NCBI GenBank assembly: GCA_026874595.1
Contig: CM049316.1
Coordinates: 70,357,676 to 70,421,675 of the forward strand
DNA length: 64,000 bases
Source of the DNA: Sipunculus nudus
Taxonomy: Eukaryota; Annelida; Sipuncula; Golfingiida; Sipunculidae
Reading direction: 5' to 3'
Shown: in pieces, positions 60,501 through 64,000 of the stretch
How positions within the stretch are numbered: the first letter of the stretch is position 1
How the letters are laid out: each line of letters opens with the position of its first letter
The notes under the pieces: generated by a model
What the model was told of the DNA's origin: nothing
The model's input: only the letters and a program-made list of their open reading frames with translations
Databases searched by the model: none
Program-made: the position numbers and the translations under genes

Positions 60501-60960
60501 CATTATTTTGTGATTGAGTAGGCTTAGTCGCTCGTTTTCTCATTTGGACCCGAGCCCGGTCTCGCTGGTATTGTTTTCCCATTACCATAATACCCGCGGT
60601 AAATTAAGGGTTCATTTGCAGCTGAGGTTCCTGTCGCCTCCCCGACCGATCTATTTACTTCGTGATTAAACATGTATTGTCAATCGTGACCTGTTATCGG
60701 TTCCTCACGTGATAAAAACCCGTTTTATACTCACGATATCTGGGTGTTTACTGTTATACCTTTATATCTGTTATACCACTTTCCCCCTGGGTCCAAACGT
60801 CAAGCTTGTCAGAGACGATGCAATAAATTTCGGTTTAAAATCAATTCTTGTATTGCATGATCATTTTGCAGGATTATGCATGACTTTATAAATCCCCATT
60901 AAGTGCATATGCTGCAAGAACGCAATTCATGTAAATAAATAAACATAAGGAAACGACTTT
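57561..60960. other. Unassigned DNA
   Basis: A perfect 9-bp inverted repeat (TATCATTGG and CCAATGATA) lies at about 60410-60438. G9 occurs at 60147-60155. No gene or dispersed repeat recognised. Confidence 0.45.
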
Positions 60961-61040
60961 TTAAGGGGTAATCTGAAACCGTAGTTGGTAATCGGAATTC
61001 GATTTCAAGTTTCTGGGTGAAAATCAGAGGTCGGTTTCAG
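60961..61040. mobile_element. Possible fragment of the GATTACCCC-ended family
   Basis: GGGGTAATCTGAAAC, GGTAATCGG and GATTTCAAGTTTC resemble the ends of the elements at 10.85, 28.4 and 34.45 kb. Only one end is visible. Confidence 0.35.
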
Positions 61041-64000
61041 ATCAAGTCTGTGAGAGATAAAGTCAAATGTAAAGGTAAAGTTTGCTTTAGTGCATGTGAG
61101 GTAAAAGAAAAGGGGGACTGAGTGGTATTTAGAGAAGAAGACGCATGTCATTTTGATTTGCCCCTCCAAAAGAAGATTTAATACTCCGGCCATCGAAAGC
61201 AAACACTAGGGTAATATTTTCTGTAGTTACCAATATGTTAATTTTTATTCGTCTTACTACTTGATAAAAAAAGTATTTGCTATGCATTGGCAACATGAAT
61301 TAGATAAATGCAGGCCGCCGTAAACGGACAAAACAGCTTAACATATTTCAAACAATGATTTTAATATATTGATTATCTAATGATGGCAAATGGCAAATGC
61401 ACCAGTCATACGATATTTAAAATAGTTTTTATCGTGCACCATAGAAATGAATCCCTAATTCAGAAATTCCATTATAATAAAAATGCGGCCATGTTTAATA
61501 AATATTTAAAACTACACTACGTCTGTGCACCTTAAAAAAAGTTTCAACCCTGTGGGGATCCAGCTTTTCAATGCAATACTCAACCACTTCTGTTATTTGA
61601 CATCAAATTGTATTAGTTTAATGAAACACTCTCATATTGTTAAATTAATAATAAAGAGATAATACGTAACAGTAAGCTTATGGTAGTTAGAGACGGGTTT
61701 TTTTTTTATCAAAATGGTTGTACTTTACCTTACCCCACTGATTGGATTTGACAGATATCAATATGTAATAGTACGAATAAATAAGGCTTTTTGTTAGGAA
61801 TATGATTAATACATGAAGCATGTCGTGTATTTTTTTACGGAATTCAAGGAAAAGTTCCACAAATACCCACATGGACTGACCAAGTCGAAAGGCTTTTTCT
61901 GGCACTTTTTTTCTACACTTAGGACAGGTAGTGTCATCTAGCGGCAAGTTATATGACTAATTCATAGTACATAGACATAGTACCCTTGTCCATTTGACTT
62001 AAAATCCGGACTTTGTTACGTTTGCGAGGTATAGAAACAAGTTTTATCTTACATTATGTTTGAGGTAAACAAAATTACTACCTGCCAATACTTAACCAAA
62101 AATCTACATGGTCCGTAAATCTATATATCCTTGACAAAAACCATCGTACATTGAAATGAGTCAAACTAATAAGATAATAACATTAAAAAAAATATCAAGA
62201 AAAGGTCCACCGATACCTGATCATGGTATATAAATAGGTAAAATATAACCTCAATAATGTTAACTAGTGCAAAGATAAGGGAACGTTGAAACACTCCCAC
62301 CATAATAGCCTTATCCATTGGCGACTACGAACACGAAAGATGAGAATGGGTTTCTCACTTTTAGTTTGAATCATATGGGAAAAAGATTTTTTGTTGTCAA
62401 TATAACGACCGAGCACTCGGCCAGCTGAATGTTACGCCGATTTTGACTCATGAAAAATAACGTAGTTTTTTCGATATGAGGCATGACACAGTTTGTTCCA
62501 TACGATTTTTCTTTTTCACTATCAGCGAATTTTCAACAAAAGCATACGACAAGTCAGCGTCAAAATAGAATATTCACAGGAAAGACATTTTCTAGACATA
62601 TCTTTCACCCAATCATTTTGGCCATGAGATCCCGCAAAAGTGCGCAGTTGCTCCAGATCCGATGATCGCGAGGAGAAAACATATAAATCGGGAACAATAT
62701 GGGATATCCTGAACCGCCGACGTCATGTCCCCATTTATATGTTCTAATGCCGATAAATTTCCTTCGACAAAATATGCGGCAAAATATGTGCCTGGCTTTC
62801 AGGATGCTGTTGCTGTCAGCACTTTTTGCCTTGAATCTTGATATATACAAAACTGGTATTGTGTGAACACAGCAGACGATGATTTGCGATATATCATGAC
62901 CTTAACTGCACTGTCTGACAAGGCAAACGACGAATCATTCGTATTCCGTGAGTCATATTGTCAGATAATTTACAAATCCGAAATGACGTTTCTGTACCTT
63001 GGTAACCGTTGCTAAGGAACAATCATATGCACATCAAGCCGCAACGGGTGCAACAGGCCAATGGTTTTAACACATTCTACCGTAAAGTATAATATAAGAA
63101 AAAAAACTGGAGCAAACACACTAAAATAAAAGTGTTTGTTTTTGCTGAATTTATTAATAAATTGAACCTCCTGAGCACAGCACATCGATTTATTTTCACA
63201 AGACGGCGTTAGTTCTTTTGCTGTAATCGGATTGGTCAATAAACTTGGTTCGTTTGTCAATAATCTAACGTTATTCTGACCCTGTATAAACACGGGAAAG
63301 TTTATCACTTTCTGTTCAATAATAAATAAACATTTTAAAGGTAAGCTTGACCCTGTAACGGCGACGCTTATTCTGTAACTATTGGTCCGTACGCCATTAT
63401 TAAAGGTTAATGTCCCGTTGCTTTGTTTGGTTTGGTGGCTTTAATTTGATTGTTTAACAGACCATGAAATTATCACTCGGCTCACTAGACCGGCTCCCTG
63501 CTCACATGTATCCCCTAGAGGCCCAGGGCAACGTACAGACGGGCACTAGACTACTGTCATACCAAGGTTTTAGATGATGCAAAATACCATCCTAAAGCTA
63601 TTATAGTTGTCGTAAATCTGTATGCATCTGTATACATATGACGTTTGCGTGTTCAGTGGTGCGACATAAGGCTTAAGGCACAAAGAAAACATGAAGGCAA
63701 TGTTTTTAGGCGGGGACGCCAGGAAATATAAATTTAAATCCTTGACCCAAAATATGGTAATTTTTTATACATATTCTAACATTTAATGAGAGGAGATTTT
63801 GAAAAAAATGGTTTCGTATGGCAGCCATTTGAAATCCAAGATGGCCAAATGCAAGGATGGAAACAGCAGTATTCTTTTTCTCCACGTATTGAAGTGGTAA
63901 ATCATACCGGTTTCTAAATTCTACCAAAAAAGGTTTAGGATCATGACTAAAAAAAATCAATTTTATGGCAAACTGCCACCTGACATTCATTGACCAAACG
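61041..64000. other. Unassigned AT-rich DNA
   Basis: No gene, RNA or repeat recognised. The minus-strand frame near 61687-61947 has a short TTCPKCRKKVPEKAF peptide that looks zinc-knuckle-like (CPKC), but only one Cys pair is present and there is no other support. The frames near 62483-62850 are open on both strands without recognisable similarity. Confidence 0.45.

Noticed and set aside
61687-61947. Zinc-finger exon on the minus strand
   Set aside because: Only a single CPKC knuckle is present, the putative start is not ATG, and the rest is low-complexity hydrophobic sequence.
51899-64000. Second exon of the esterase carrying GxSxG
   Set aside because: I looked for a DxxRVxxTGxSNG-type coding block in the remaining plus strand and found none. 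The exon is probably beyond the window, unless it is too diverged to spot by eye.

Overview
The window looks like intergenic or intronic DNA from a metazoan nuclear genome, most likely a marine lophotrochozoan and probably a bivalve or other mollusc. The organism call is inference. It rests on AT-rich DNA with almost no long reading frames, splice-type signals around the few coding-looking segments, a tRNA-headed SINE with an A-rich tail, solo LTRs, several families of small TIR elements, abundant microsatellites and C/G homopolymer tracts. No bacterial operon structure, CRISPR array or intact viral gene is visible.

Only one coding segment is clear. It is an exon at 51405-51898 (+) encoding a signal peptide and the N-terminal half of an LpqC/PHB-depolymerase-like alpha/beta-hydrolase, ending in a splice donor. 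No continuation was found in the remaining 12 kb, so the gene is partial here. If the model holds, its first coding intron carries a 2.1-kb minisatellite of 38-bp units (about 52.35-54.48 kb). Weaker coding candidates are at 11536-11879 (+), 13697-14105 (-, two exons with a poly(A) signal) and 35506-35653 (-).

The rest is mostly mobile-element relics. Three solo LTRs of one family lie in the same orientation at 16.35, 19.81 and 25.50 kb, each with its own 4-bp target duplication. Four copies of a TTAA-flanked MITE lie at 8.1, 12.3, 43.7 and 50.2 kb. PIF/Harbinger-like elements with TTA duplications lie at 24.4-28.25 and 38.89-40.66 kb, one of them interrupted by an LTR. A hAT-like element with GGTCCGGTCC-rich ends is at 6.08-7.09 kb. 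A family with GATTACCCC-type ends occurs at 10.85, 28.4, 34.45 and possibly 60.96 kb. Two copies of a tRNA-derived SINE are at 2.75 and 35.93 kb. An uncharacterised foldback element with 126-bp arms is at 45.73-46.47 kb.

The most unusual structure is a degenerate tandem array at 37.4-38.8 kb. Its ~155-bp units each carry an inverted AGGTCA palindrome with 3-bp spacing, and four of these match the consensus estrogen response element exactly. Stretches not described in the list hold nothing I could recognise beyond AT-rich single-copy-looking sequence.
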